The notes: generated from the letters alone by a model not told the origin. Counted from the first letter of the stretch, positions 52,937 through 62,521 are shown. The stretch is DNA of 64,000 nucleotides from Chitinophagales bacterium (GCA_041392475.1 JAWKLZ010000002.1:2178501-2242500), one strand, 5' to 3'. Program-made: numbers and translations.

Positions 52937-53797
52937 ATGCAAACCGTTGAAGAATTATCGAATTTACTGAATTTAGAACGCTTGGATGCCAACCTGTTTC
53001 GGGGCAATAACTACCAAACTCCGTGGGGTATTGTGTTTGGTGGTCAGGTGTTGGCGCAGTCCTTGAACGCTGCTCGGCGAACCGTTCCCGAAGATAGATG
53101 TGTTCATTCGATGCACGCTTATTTCATTTTGCCAGGTGATTTGAGTCTGCCGATTATCTATGATGTGGACAGGATTAGAGATGGCGGAAGTTTTACGACT
53201 CGTCGGGTCGTTGCCATCCAAAAAGGTCGCCCGATTTTCAACATGGCTGCCTCGTTTCAGCTCAATCAAGAGGGGCTGGACCATCAAATCACCATGCCAA
53301 ACGTACCACCTCCCGAAGCTTTATTGACAGATATAGAGCTTTCGGAAACTTGGAAAGAGGAAGCTCCCGAAGCCTACAAACGCTATCAAACGCCCCGTCC
53401 TATTGAGTTTCGTCCCGTAGAACGTTTTCACCCTCTCGACAAAAGAAAACACGAGCCGTTTCGCCATGTTTGGATGCGGGCTACAGGTTCGATGTTGGAT
53501 TTGAAAGCTTTGCACTGCGAAGCATTGGCCTATGCTTCTGACTACAATCTGTTGGGCACTTCGGTTTTGCCGCATCGAGATGTGGTAAATGATACTGAAC
53601 TCCAATTTGCAAGTATTGACCACGCCATGTGGTTCCATCGGGATTTTCGGATGGACGAATGGCTCTTGTATGCTTTGGATAGCCCAAGTGCTTCGGGTAC
53701 AAGGGGTTTTAACCGTGGCAATATCTTTACAAAAGATGGTACATTGGTGGCGTCGGTAGTGCAAGAGGGATTGATTCGGAAACGGCGGAAGAAGTAG
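52937..53797 (+). CDS. tesB: Acyl-CoA thioesterase II
   Basis: 286 aa. A double hot-dog thioesterase that hydrolyses medium- and long-chain acyl-CoA. Domain 1 has NYQTPWGIVFGGQVLAQSLNAA and MHAYFILPGD. Domain 2 has the catalytic Asp in YASDYNLLGTSVLPH, the partner residues in DHAMWFHRDFRMDEWLLY and the Gln of VASVVQEGLIRKR. Length matches E. coli TesB (286 aa). Role is probably fatty-acid turnover or CoA recycling, in keeping with fadH nearby, but the two are not linked. Converges with the 53800 gene with a 2-bp gap. Confidence 0.94.
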   Translation: MQTVEELSNLLNLERLDANLFRGNNYQTPWGIVFGGQVLAQSLNAARRTVPEDRCVHSMHAYFILPGDLSLPIIYDVDRIRDGGSFTTRRVVAIQKGRPIFNMAASFQLNQEGLDHQITMPNVPPPEALLTDIELSETWKEEAPEAYKRYQTPRPIEFRPVERFHPLDKRKHEPFRHVWMRATGSMLDLKALHCEALAYASDYNLLGTSVLPHRDVVNDTELQFASIDHAMWFHRDFRMDEWLLYALDSPSASGTRGFNRGNIFTKDGTLVASVVQEGLIRKRRKK

Positions 53798-53799
53798 GG

Positions 53800-55575
53800 T
53801 TATTGGACAATCGCTTTGAATTCTCCTACAATGGGATAATTGCCATAAAATTTTCCTTGAATGACATTGCCCGGATTCTGTCCAAATTCGGTTATTTCCA
53901 ATAGTACCTCATATTCTGAAAAAACATCGTAATCAAATAAAGATAAAGTTGTTTGCGGATATATCCCAACGCCTACTACATTTTCTGTGAGTATTTCGGC
54001 AAAACTATAGTAATTATAAGTCCATCCTTTAACCGACAAGTTGTTTTCGTCATCCACATTCGCTTCTAAACTAAATGAACAGTCTGTTTCGAAGCCATTT
54101 ATAGTGATGTAAAAATAGGTTTCCAATTCATCGCAAACCGCTAAAGGACTCAACGCAATAGGCGTATCTGAAAAGTCAATGGGTACGGGGAAACTTGTTC
54201 TTTTATTCTTGGAGTCTATGATGCTGAGTTTGCCTTGAGTTGCCTCACATACATTTGCCACAAATTCAAAAGTGCCATTTTCCTGCAAAGGGTAGAAAGA
54301 AGAAACAATACTATTCAATTCAAATTTGACATCTCCATTTTCAACAGCATTTCCGTCACAATCCACACCAGAGCCACTGACCGTCACAAAATTACTGTCT
54401 GCGGACTGCACTACAATTGTTTCCAATTCAGTATCGCTTGCATAAGGGCCCAATTCTTCTTCCCACAAAATTTCTCCACACACACTTAAAATAGAAAGCG
54501 TAAAAGCCGTATTTGCAGGGAAATTATAAAACTCAAATTCGCCACTATCGTCCAAAAAACCACCTACTTGTGCTATTCCTTCAATGTCGACCAAGACCTC
54601 CAAATAAGGAATTTCCATATCTTCTTCATTCATTCTGACAAAAACTTTCCCTCTAACCGAAATAGGATTTGTTTTTATATCCACATTCCAAGAACTAAAA
54701 TGCCCAACTTCTCCCACATAAAAACCATTCTCCAATGCTGCAGTACCTTCCTCTACCCATGTTCCCAAATTTTCGTCAAACGACCAAAGCGGAATCGTTG
54801 GAGGAGCTTGGTTTAAAATTTCGGCAGGAACGGGAAAAGAAAGCGTGGTAGATATTCCTTCTTTGAGCTGCAATTCCTTCCCATTTCCTGCCAATAATTC
54901 CACATTCAGCATCCCAAAAGTGCCCAAAGCTACGGGTTTACCCTCTTTGTCTATCCCACTCAAATCTCCTACCATTCTGGAGGCCAAATCCTCGGCAGTT
55001 GGATCAATCCAAGACATCACAACCTCTACATCTCCTGTATAGTCTTCGCCATTTTCATATCGAACACTGTTGGCGTTTAGTTGCACTTTTGCAGAACTCG
55101 AAACATCTTGCAGTGTTCCGCCTTCGATTGCAGAAATCGAACCAATGATGTTTTTATCCAAGAGTTTGATTTTGGTGTAGTTGTAGCTATTTTTGGTCAA
55201 ACTCATTTTGCGAAAAGCATCAAACATTCCAGATTGCGCCACTTTCAGTAAAGCACCTTCTTTCAAGACCATGACATTGGAGTAGAGGAAATTTCCTTGT
55301 GCATCCGTTGTTGTGGTTTTGATGCCTCTTATTGTTTGCAGTGAAACTTCACTGTTCGCTACGGGATTGTCGTTTTCATCCACCACCAAGCCAAAAATGC
55401 TAGTCACCACTATTTCGCGGGAAGTCGGTGTGGTGAAAGGTTCTGTGCCATTGAGCGGAGTCAAGGGTGTGTCAATGAAGTTCTGCTCTTTGAGGCAAGA
55501 ATGGAAAATTGCAGTTGTGCTGATGAAAAGGAGGAGGAAAAGGAGTGTTTTTGAAGTAAAGGCGAAAGAGTTCAT
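53800..55575 (-). CDS. Lipoprotein with carboxypeptidase-regulatory-like and beta-sandwich domains
   Basis: 591 aa. The lipoprotein signal ends in IFHSC. A regulatory-like domain (about 55-140) with SIFGLVVDENDNPVANSEVSLQTIRGIKTTTTDAQGNFLYSNV precedes a region (about 150-320) with ISAIEGGTLQDVSSSAKVQLNANSVRY and GHFSSWNVDI, as seen in FAM171/cell-surface proteins of this phylum. Two or three more beta-sandwich repeats follow (about 320-470, PVRGKVFVRMNEEDMEIPYLEV). The function is unknown; it is presumably surface-exposed and binds carbohydrate or protein. It is monocistronic. Confidence 0.8.
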   Translation of the reverse strand: MNSFAFTSKTLLFLLLFISTTAIFHSCLKEQNFIDTPLTPLNGTEPFTTPTSREIVVTSIFGLVVDENDNPVANSEVSLQTIRGIKTTTTDAQGNFLYSNVMVLKEGALLKVAQSGMFDAFRKMSLTKNSYNYTKIKLLDKNIIGSISAIEGGTLQDVSSSAKVQLNANSVRYENGEDYTGDVEVVMSWIDPTAEDLASRMVGDLSGIDKEGKPVALGTFGMLNVELLAGNGKELQLKEGISTTLSFPVPAEILNQAPPTIPLWSFDENLGTWVEEGTAALENGFYVGEVGHFSSWNVDIKTNPISVRGKVFVRMNEEDMEIPYLEVLVDIEGIAQVGGFLDDSGEFEFYNFPANTAFTLSILSVCGEILWEEELGPYASDTELETIVVQSADSNFVTVSGSGVDCDGNAVENGDVKFELNSIVSSFYPLQENGTFEFVANVCEATQGKLSIIDSKNKRTSFPVPIDFSDTPIALSPLAVCDELETYFYITINGFETDCSFSLEANVDDENNLSVKGWTYNYYSFAEILTENVVGVGIYPQTTLSLFDYDVFSEYEVLLEITEFGQNPGNVIQGKFYGNYPIVGEFKAIVQ

Positions 55576-55694
55576 AACTTGTGAGGTTTTGTATATTTAG
55601 AATGACAGCAATATACAAAATTATTTTGCAGTAACAAAACAATTTTATACCTTGTTATCGATTATGTCTATATTAAAGTTAAATCATTCATCTG

Positions 55695-56165
55695 ATGTCG
55701 AAAATCATCAAAACCATAGGACAAATAGATAGAAAATGTAATAAATCTGATTTGATTGCATTAGCTCAACAACATGCAAGTGAAATTATGGCGAGCCCAA
55801 ATTATGATTTATTGAAAGTGTATGTTGAGTTTAAGCGTTATGAGGTCTATTTAAAAACCCTCATTTGGGAAGTAAGAGGAGAAACTTTAAAAAGAGCAAA
55901 AGAAGAGGGGCGCAAGGATTTTGAATATGCAAGTGCAAGAGTAACACAAATCAAAATACGTAAATTTGATTATTCTATTGATGAGTATTGGGAAAATTTA
56001 AACAATGAAATAGAACGTTTGAAAGCCCTAAAGAAGGAAAGAGAAACCATGCTCAAAGCAATAAAAGGAGATTTCAAAGAAGTATTGGACGAAGAAACAG
56101 GAGAGATAATTAAAATTCCTGCTCCTTCTGTAGAATATACTGATTCTCTTAGAATAAAATTGTAA
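55695..56165 (+). CDS. Orphan helical protein, phage-like in appearance
   Basis: 156 aa, cytosolic, no recognised family. It is predominantly helical: LIALAQQHASEIMASPNYDLLKVYVEFKRYEVYL, then a charged coiled-coil-like stretch (YWENLNNEIERLKALKKERETMLKAIKGDFKEVLDEETGE). The composition (Lys/Glu/Tyr-rich, low GC) recalls phage or mobile-element accessory proteins, but no other phage genes are here. A weak hairpin with AGCCCATTGA arms follows at about 56175-56215 between it and the convergent OmpA gene. Confidence 0.6.
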   Translation: MSKIIKTIGQIDRKCNKSDLIALAQQHASEIMASPNYDLLKVYVEFKRYEVYLKTLIWEVRGETLKRAKEEGRKDFEYASARVTQIKIRKFDYSIDEYWENLNNEIERLKALKKERETMLKAIKGDFKEVLDEETGEIIKIPAPSVEYTDSLRIKL

Positions 56166-56277
56166 ACAAAAAAAAGCCCATTGACGAAGAATTTTATTGT
56201 TTTTCTCCATCAATGAGCCATAAAATCTTTGTGTTATTGTTTGTTAGTCGGCGCAATGCAAAATCCACAGCATCACA

Positions 56278-56982
56278 TTACAAATCATTTAGCAGCTGGT
56301 AAAGGCCTGTAATTTTAGGAGTTATCACAAATTCCGTTCTGCGGTTTTGCTGTCTGTTTTCTGGTGTCGAATTATCTATAATAGGATAAAACTCTCCATT
56401 TCCTACAGCCGACAAACGAGCAGGATTCACTTTTGAATCAGTCAGTTTTCGTACCACATTTACCGCACGAGCCACACTCAAATCCCAGTTATCTGCATAT
56501 TTTTTGGTGCTAATAGGCACATTATCCGTATGCCCTTCCACATCTATATCCAAGCCTTGATTTTTTATAAAAATAGCAGCAATCGTTTCAATCATTTCGA
56601 TTCCTTTTGCATCCAAATCTGCACTCCCACTTTTGTATAAAATTTGGTTGGGTAGAATGACATACAATTTACCGTTTTTTTCTTGAATCTGAATATCAGG
56701 ATTTTGGCTATCTGCAAAAGCTTGTTCGATAGCAGCCTTCAATTTTTGAATCTTGTCATTGCTCTCTTTTATTTTTGCACGAATAGCATCCAATTCCGCA
56801 TCTTTTCTTTGCAGTTCACCCTTCAATTGTTCATCTTTATTGGGTGTCTTGGGAGTAGTTTTCATCCGCATTTCAAGAGATTCCTTTTCAGACAACAAGG
56901 AATTGTACTTTTTCTTAGAAACGCAAGAACTAAAGGTCAGAATAACAGCAATAAGTCCGAAAACCAACGCATTGAATTTCAT
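56278..56982 (-). CDS. OmpA family lipoprotein (peptidoglycan-associated)
   Basis: 234 aa from the ATG at 56982, where MKFNALVFGLIAVILTFSSC forms a lipoprotein signal (Cys at about 20). A coiled-coil or helical linker (about 30-100) with DAELDAIRAKIKESNDKIQKLKAAIEQAF precedes an OmpA C-terminal peptidoglycan-binding domain: LDIDVEGHTDNVPISTKKYADNWDLSVARAVNVVRKL and LSAVGNGEFYPI. It tethers the outer membrane to the cell wall. Upstream frames extending to 57054 lack support. Confidence 0.9.
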   Translation of the reverse strand: MKFNALVFGLIAVILTFSSCVSKKKYNSLLSEKESLEMRMKTTPKTPNKDEQLKGELQRKDAELDAIRAKIKESNDKIQKLKAAIEQAFADSQNPDIQIQEKNGKLYVILPNQILYKSGSADLDAKGIEMIETIAAIFIKNQGLDIDVEGHTDNVPISTKKYADNWDLSVARAVNVVRKLTDSKVNPARLSAVGNGEFYPIIDNSTPENRQQNRRTEFVITPKITGLYQLLNDL

Positions 56983-57094
56983 TTTTTGTTTTTTAAGGTT
57001 AAAAAAATCTAAAAGCGTAGTATAGACTAATGCCGAGATTAAAGGTAACACCACCTACTCCAAAATATTTGAGAAGATTTCACTACTTACAAAA

Positions 57095-57130
57095 ATTCCC
57101 CAAAGAGCCTAAAAAAGTTCTTTGGGGAAT
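57095..57130 (-). terminator. Rho-independent terminator after metG
   Basis: ATTCCCCAAAGA (57095-57106) pairs with TCTTTGGGGAAT (57119-57130), loop 12 nt. On the minus strand TTTTTG follows. It lies 117 bp after the metG stop. Confidence 0.75.
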
Positions 57131-57247
57131 GGTATATTTAATTGTAAATAAAGAGTTTACTGCTTATCAAAACCTTTCCTAAATCAATGTTCAATTTCCA
57201 CTACCAATAAGCATCTGCGAAATCCTCTAATCCGAAAAATCTGCGAT

Positions 57248-59320
57248 TTAGCTCACCACACTACCCTCTCCACCTTCGTCTCCAGCCCCAGCAAAAACCA
57301 ATTTGCCATCTGAATTCGTAGCCATCAAAATCATTCCTTGACTCTCAATCCCTTTCAACTTTCGAGGCGCAAGATTGGCGAGCAACAAAACCTTTCGACC
57401 AATAATGTCTTCAGGTGCGTAATGTTCTGCAATACCCGAAACGACCGTTCTTTCCTCCAATCCAATATTGACCCTCAATTTCAGCAACTTATCCGCCTTC
57501 TTCACTTTTTCTGCCTCCAAAATCGTCCCTGTACGAATATCGAGTTTCGCAAAATCATCGTATTGAATCGTATCCTTCAAAGGCGTGTATGCAATTGAAG
57601 CAGTTTCTTCAACAACTTGCGCTGTTTCCGCTTCCTTCAATGCCTTGTTTTGACGCAATTTCTCCAATTGAAGTTCAATCGTTTCATCGTCAATTTTTGG
57701 GAACAAAAGAGAAGGTTTTGCAGTAATGTGACCTGCTTCAAGCGGATATTTACCCAACAAAACCGCCGAGCGTTGTGCTCCCGTCAGATTGAGCAAAGCC
57801 TGAATTTTGGGTGCAGAAAAAGGCAAAAACGGTTCGAGATAGACCGAAAGCCAAGTCACCAATTTCAGCGAATGCGCCAAAACCGCCGCAGTTTTGGCCT
57901 CGTCCGTTTTGATTAAATGCCACGGTTCATGGTCTTGCAAAAACTTGTTGCCGACAGCCGCCAAATTCATCACCACATCCAATGCCTTGCGGAACTCATA
58001 TTGATGGATAAAACCGTCCAATTCTTTGGGCATTTCCTCCAATAATCGGTCAATTTCGTCCGCACCTTCGACTTCCGAATGACTTGCAGGAATAATGCCA
58101 TCAAAATATTTGTGCAACAAGACCAAAGCACGGTTCACAAAATTACCCAACAAACCCACCAACTCTTTGTTGTTGCGCTCCTTGAAGTCCTGCCAAGTGA
58201 ACTCACTGTCTTTCGTTTCGGGCATATTGACCGTCAAAACATAGCGCAATACATCCTCTTGACCAGGGAAATCTTCGAGGTATTCGTGCAACCAAACCGC
58301 CCAATTCCTTGAAGTCGACAATTTATCGCCCTCCAAATTCAAAAACTGATTTGCAGGTACATTCGTTGGCAATATGTATTCGCCAGCCGCATGAAGGATA
58401 ATCGGGAAAATGATGCAGTGAAACACAATGTTGTCTTTCCCAATAAAATGCACCAATTTGGAGTCCGCATCTTGCCAATAGTCCTTCCAATCGTCTCGCA
58501 AAGCCTTTGTGGCAGAAATATAGCCAATCGGCGCATCCAACCACACATACAACACCTTGCCCTCTGCATTTGGCAAAGGAACCTTCACTCCCCAATCCAA
58601 ATCACGGGTCATCGAACGTTCATACAAACCTCCTTCAATCCAAGAACGGCACTGCCCGAAAACGTGTTTTTTCCAAGATTCGGTTTCTTGTGCTTCTTCA
58701 ATCCAGTTTTTCACCCAATCCTGAAAATCATTCATTGGCAAATACCAATGTGTTGTTTCCTTCAAAACAGGCGTTGATTCGCTCAAAGTAGATTTTGGGT
58801 CGATCAATTCCGTAGGACTCAAAGCCGAACCACATTTTTCGCATTGATCGCCATACGCTTCTTCGTACCCACATTTTGGGCAAGTGCCTTTGATGTAGCG
58901 GTCTGCCAAAAACTGTTGGTATTCTTCGTCGTAGTATTGCTCACTTGTTCTTTCGTTGAAAATACCTTTGTCGTAGAGGTTGGTGAAAATTTCTTGGGAA
59001 GTTTCGTGGTGAAGTTGGGCAGAAGTTCGGTGGTAAATATCGAAGTCAATCCCAAACTTTTCAAAGCTCTCTTTGATCATCGGATGGTATTTGTCCACAA
59101 TATCTTGCGCTGTAATGCCTTCTTTTTTAGCCCTTAGCGTAATCGCTGCACCGTGTTCGTCCGAGCCACACACAAAACAAACGTCTGCTCCCGTCAAGCG
59201 CAAATAACGCACATAAATGTCGGAAGGGATATAGGCTCCTGCCAAATGTCCAATGTGCAAAGGCCCATTTGCATAAGGTAAAGCAGCCGTAATCAAATAT
59301 CTTTTAGGATTTGAAGTCAT
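57248..59320 (-). CDS. metG: Methionyl-tRNA synthetase
   Basis: 690 aa from the ATG at 59320 (MTSNPKRYLITAALPYANG); the ATG at 59350 adds ten residues and is less likely. A class I synthetase with the HIGH motif as HIGHLAGAY, the zinc-binding double knuckle CPKCGYEEAYGDQCEKCG, and the KMSKS motif as KLSTS. The anticodon-binding helical domain follows. The C-terminal EMAPII/Arc1p-like tRNA-binding domain (about 580-690) reads FAKLDIRTGTILEAEKVKKADKLLKLRV. This full-length type is usual in Bacteroidota. TACTTTTG (CAAAAGTA at 59348-59355) is a plausible -7 box 28 bp upstream. Confidence 0.96.
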   Translation of the reverse strand: MTSNPKRYLITAALPYANGPLHIGHLAGAYIPSDIYVRYLRLTGADVCFVCGSDEHGAAITLRAKKEGITAQDIVDKYHPMIKESFEKFGIDFDIYHRTSAQLHHETSQEIFTNLYDKGIFNERTSEQYYDEEYQQFLADRYIKGTCPKCGYEEAYGDQCEKCGSALSPTELIDPKSTLSESTPVLKETTHWYLPMNDFQDWVKNWIEEAQETESWKKHVFGQCRSWIEGGLYERSMTRDLDWGVKVPLPNAEGKVLYVWLDAPIGYISATKALRDDWKDYWQDADSKLVHFIGKDNIVFHCIIFPIILHAAGEYILPTNVPANQFLNLEGDKLSTSRNWAVWLHEYLEDFPGQEDVLRYVLTVNMPETKDSEFTWQDFKERNNKELVGLLGNFVNRALVLLHKYFDGIIPASHSEVEGADEIDRLLEEMPKELDGFIHQYEFRKALDVVMNLAAVGNKFLQDHEPWHLIKTDEAKTAAVLAHSLKLVTWLSVYLEPFLPFSAPKIQALLNLTGAQRSAVLLGKYPLEAGHITAKPSLLFPKIDDETIELQLEKLRQNKALKEAETAQVVEETASIAYTPLKDTIQYDDFAKLDIRTGTILEAEKVKKADKLLKLRVNIGLEERTVVSGIAEHYAPEDIIGRKVLLLANLAPRKLKGIESQGMILMATNSDGKLVFAGAGDEGGEGSVVS

Positions 59321-59766
59321 TGTCTTTTCTTTTAATCTAACCAACTGCAAAAGTAAGCAATCGGCTTTAGAAATGAATGAATAAAATAAGGAAAGGGAAT
59401 TTTGAAGTAAAGGATTCTACTTCAATCTGTTTATTGAAGAAAAGACATGAGAACGCCCAACAACTTCGCTGCAATGTTTTCTGCAAATGAAGTAAGCAAA
59501 GACTGCTTTTGTGGATATGTGAATTGTTGGGTCACGAAATTTTTATTTGTTTTTGAATGTGTTGGGTATAACTGTGATTCAGGGAGGAAAGTTCCCCTGC
59601 ACTTCAAAAATAAGTTCCAAGGTCTTCAAAACAAGTTAATTAAAATCTCTCCGCCTCTCTATCTCTGCGTTCAAATACCAAAATCAGTTTTCGCAATCCA
59701 TATTAATAAACATTACTTTAGACTTTGCATGATTTTTAATTATATTAACAATTTCAATGAAATAAA

Positions 59767-59799
59767 TTGTTCTATCCACGTCTTTTCTAAGTATATTTG
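59767..59799 (+). promoter_or_regulatory. Candidate promoter TTG-N22-TATATTTG
   Basis: TTG at 59767-59769, then 22 bp, then TATATTTG at 59792-59799. This is the same layout as at 40366-40398. An ATG follows 14 bp later (59813). Confidence 0.5.
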
Positions 59800-59812
59800 T
59801 AGTCACAACCGT

Positions 59813-59923
59813 ATGTGTTTTGTACAAGCAGAACTCGAAGTACATACACACATTATTTGTGAAGGCGAAAAAAGTTGGATTCAATACAATCAGTTTGAAC
59901 TTAGCGAAAATTGGCAACAATAA
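59813..59923 (+). CDS. Short ORF (36 aa), doubtful, behind a good promoter
   Basis: MCFVQAELEVHTHIICEGEKS... to TAA at 59921-59923. The longer frame upstream (to 59447) crosses microrepeat text and is not convincing. The short form is Glu/His/Cys-rich and has no signal peptide. It is kept because a consensus promoter sits directly in front. It could instead be a leader or a small RNA transcript. Confidence 0.3.
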   Translation: MCFVQAELEVHTHIICEGEKSWIQYNQFELSENWQQ

Positions 59924-60026
59924 GTAGTCAGCCATATTTATCTTAACAATCAAAATTCTTTAAATAACTGTTTATCAGTGTGTTTTTTCATTTTAATTTA
60001 CTGCTTACATTCAAATTCATTAAAAA

Positions 60027-60821
60027 ATGACGACTTCAAAAACTACCTTACTACTATCCCTCTTATTGGTTTCTTTTTGCAGTTTTGCCCAAAGTCAAAA
60101 CCAAAACCAAAAACTCTATTGGGGCTTTTCTACAGGCTTTGGAGGTGTCTCGACAACAATAGACAAGGAGGTCAACTTTTCTGATAAAATAGGATTTGCC
60201 ATTCCAACCGAAGCAAACCTCAGCTACCATCTGAGTGATGCGTGGGCATTGCAATTGAGTGTAGGTTTTCACGCCAAACATTACCGAGTTTCAGCAGATA
60301 AATTTTATACAAACGACTTCCCAATACGCCCACAAGCCAACTTCTCCGAATGGCAGCCCAATTTGACCACTGGATTGAACGTAATCTTCCGCCAACCCTT
60401 CAATGCCCAGAAAAAAATGTATTGGGGAATGATGACGGGATATGGAATCAATTGGAAAAACGAAGGATGGGGAGGAAGGAGTTTATCAAGAAAAAATTGC
60501 GACAATATAATTTCCCTTCCTCCATTCAGTTTTGACCCTTCTGGATGCGAAAGAGCTTTGGAAGTCAATTATGATTTTAGCAATCAAGGGAGTCAATATT
60601 ACCTATTCGGTTTGCTCACAGATTTTGTCTTACCTTCCCAAAAAACAGACAAGTCAAATATTTTGAGATTGGCAGTTGTCAATAGAACAGGCAGAGGGCT
60701 TCCGATGCCATTAACTGGCAACATCCTTTTTTATGAGGAAGGAGAACCTGTTGAAGATTTCGATTTTAGGAGCAATGGCTCTATGCTTTCTTTTGAAATA
60801 GGGTGGTTGATGGCTATTTAA
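60027..60821 (+). CDS. Outer-membrane-type beta-barrel or surface protein
   Basis: 264 aa with a signal peptide (about residues 1-21, SLLLVSFCSFAQ). Repeated amphipathic strands follow: KLYWGFSTGFGGVSTTIDKEVNFSDKIGFAIPTEANLSYHLSDAWALQLSVGFHAKHY. Aromatic residues at strand ends and C-terminal MLSFEIGWLMAI, with a last aromatic near the end, resemble OmpW/OprF-type eight-strand barrels (PorT-like outer membrane proteins in this phylum). Substrate unknown. Confidence 0.72.
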   Translation: MTTSKTTLLLSLLLVSFCSFAQSQNQNQKLYWGFSTGFGGVSTTIDKEVNFSDKIGFAIPTEANLSYHLSDAWALQLSVGFHAKHYRVSADKFYTNDFPIRPQANFSEWQPNLTTGLNVIFRQPFNAQKKMYWGMMTGYGINWKNEGWGGRSLSRKNCDNIISLPPFSFDPSGCERALEVNYDFSNQGSQYYLFGLLTDFVLPSQKTDKSNILRLAVVNRTGRGLPMPLTGNILFYEEGEPVEDFDFRSNGSMLSFEIGWLMAI

Positions 60822-61067
60822 TCTTGAGGCACTTCAAAAGAATTATTAAAATTAAACCTATCAAGCCAATCGAAATACCATTGAAGGGCTTGATTTTGCT
60901 TTCTGCCATTTAAAATTCCGAAGTCTCAAATCACAGATTTTGTCAAAGAACCAAAATGAAAAGAAGATGTACTTCACGTTTTTTATTTTTTGATGAAGAA
61001 TTTCTCTTTAGACAAGGAGAAAATTCAAATCCTTCTGTGGAGAGGAGAAATTCTTTTCATTGCCTTC

Positions 61068-62141
61068 TCATAACGCTCTATAGTTTATCAACAAATGATG
61101 AACAAAGCGTAACTTCTCTACTATGGAAGGATTAAAAATAAAAGGGTATAAATCAGGCTGCCCCATACTGCGATTAAGGCTATTGATTGCAAAAGTGAGC
61201 GATGCACAAGCTTCAATAATTCTATCAAAATCGGTTTGGTAATATGGATTAAAACCTGCTTGCATATTCATGGTTGATACCTTTTGCAGGTTGGGGTGCA
61301 GACTCAGACCAAAAGCATAAGCCGTTTCTAAAGTATCAATTAGGTGTAGGTAATGCGCCCATGTCTCTGCCCAATCTTCCCATGAATGGGCAGTTGCGTA
61401 TTCACTAATATAACTATGCTGCCAAGAAGGAGAGGGGCCTTCTTTATAATATTTTTCTAAAGCCTCACCGTAATCTATACGTTCATCTCCAAATTTTTCC
61501 CGATATTCTGTCAAAATTTCTAGATTTGGTCGAACCAATACATCCCAATAGTAATGTCCAATTTCATGGCGAAAATGACCAATCAAAGTTCGATAAGGTT
61601 CATCCATTTTCTTACGCATATATTCTCGGTAGGCGGAATCGGCTTCTTCAATGTTCAAAGTAATGACACCATTGGCATGTCCTGTAAGTACGTTGGGTTC
61701 GTCTTCTGCTCTATTTTTATTAGACAAAAAATCAAATGCCAAGCCATTTTCAGGGTTATCCACTTTATTCTGTATGGGTAGTTCAAATCGCTGTAAGCTA
61801 TAAACCAAACGATGTTTGGCTCTTTCTAACCGCTGCCATTTATCCAAGTCATCTGCATCTTGTGAATTTGGAATGACACGATTGATTTGGCAGGCTGTAC
61901 ACAATTCGTGCCTATGGTTGAGAGGTATCAACCAATTACAGGCATTGTAAGCAAAGTTGCCACAATATTGATAAAGGTCTGGTTTATCTGCGAAAAGCTG
62001 CCAACTATTTTTTTGGTTTGGATTCAAAGCATACATCTCAAATTCACCATCTAAGTATCCCAACCAATGTCCGCAGGATTCACAAAGCGTATTTTCAAAA
62101 AAAACAGGATGGTTGCAATTACTGCATTGAAATATTTTCAT
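61068..62141 (-). CDS. Putative zinc-binding metallopeptidase with zinc ribbon
   Basis: 357 aa, no signal peptide. The N-terminal zinc ribbon CSNCNHPVFFENTLCESCGHWLGYL holds two CxxC pairs. A second Cys-containing stretch (YCGNFAYNACNWLIPLNHRHELCTAC) follows. The peptidase motif HFRHEIGHYYWDVL (HExxH) carries the zinc histidines and catalytic Glu, with further acidic residues in EDWAETWAHYLHLIDTLETA. It matches the family annotated as 'putative zinc-binding metallopeptidase' (Peptidase_Mx/DUF2248 type). Substrate unknown; predicted cytosolic. It is monocistronic and separated from the ankyrin gene by an inverted-repeat element. Confidence 0.87.
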   Translation of the reverse strand: MKIFQCSNCNHPVFFENTLCESCGHWLGYLDGEFEMYALNPNQKNSWQLFADKPDLYQYCGNFAYNACNWLIPLNHRHELCTACQINRVIPNSQDADDLDKWQRLERAKHRLVYSLQRFELPIQNKVDNPENGLAFDFLSNKNRAEDEPNVLTGHANGVITLNIEEADSAYREYMRKKMDEPYRTLIGHFRHEIGHYYWDVLVRPNLEILTEYREKFGDERIDYGEALEKYYKEGPSPSWQHSYISEYATAHSWEDWAETWAHYLHLIDTLETAYAFGLSLHPNLQKVSTMNMQAGFNPYYQTDFDRIIEACASLTFAINSLNRSMGQPDLYPFIFNPSIVEKLRFVHHLLINYRAL

Positions 62142-62272
62142 TTTTCACTTTTAATCGTTTCAAACAATTAAGTCATATCTTAGTTTAATTTTTCATTCAT
62201 CAAATTTCACGGTATAACTCTGAGTATTTTGTAATTATTCAAAGGATAGCATCTTGTTCTTCAGGAGGGGGA

Positions 62273-62521
62273 GTTTTTTTAGACTTTGGACAGATTTAGA
62301 GTTATCAAATACTTGAAAAATACTTGAAAAATGCTTGTTTTCAAGTATTTGACAGTTAGTTTTTTGTGACTCAAACCATTATTTGGACTCTTGAACTTAT
62401 GGGGTAATTTTCAAGAGTCCAAATAATGCTGCCTTAAATGGTTGGTTTAATCGTAACTGGTTCAATACCATACAAAATTTGTAATCACTAAACACAAATT
62501 TCGTCCAAAGTCTAAAGTTTT
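62273..62521. repeat. MITE-like element with nested inverted repeats
   Basis: Outer 14-bp perfect inverted repeat TTTAGACTTTGGAC (62278-62291)/GTCCAAAGTCTAAA (62503-62516). Inside are two further perfect repeats: a 15-bp pair (62305-62319/62338-62352) and a 19-bp pair (62377-62395/62410-62428). GTTTT directly flanks both outer arms (62273-62277 and 62517-62521) and could be a target duplication, though it is T-rich. No ORF lies inside. This fits a small non-autonomous transposon, or a structured RNA or DNA. Confidence 0.6.

Larger units (their letters stand above)
59321..60026. other. 706-bp region with microrepeat text and a doubtful short ORF
   Basis: About 59630-59690 (TCTCCGCCTCTCTATCTCTGCGTTC-type) is microrepeat. 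A 36-codon ORF at 59813-59923 has a good promoter but no known homologue. No other gene is supported. Confidence 0.5.

Noticed and set aside
55695..56165. Prophage remnant
   Set aside because: Only one protein with phage-like composition is present, with no integrase, capsid or tail gene and no attachment repeats nearby.
59447..59812. Upstream extension of the short ORF to 158 aa
   Set aside because: It crosses microrepeat text of the CTCTCCGCCTC type and shows no domain; only the last 36 codons follow a promoter.
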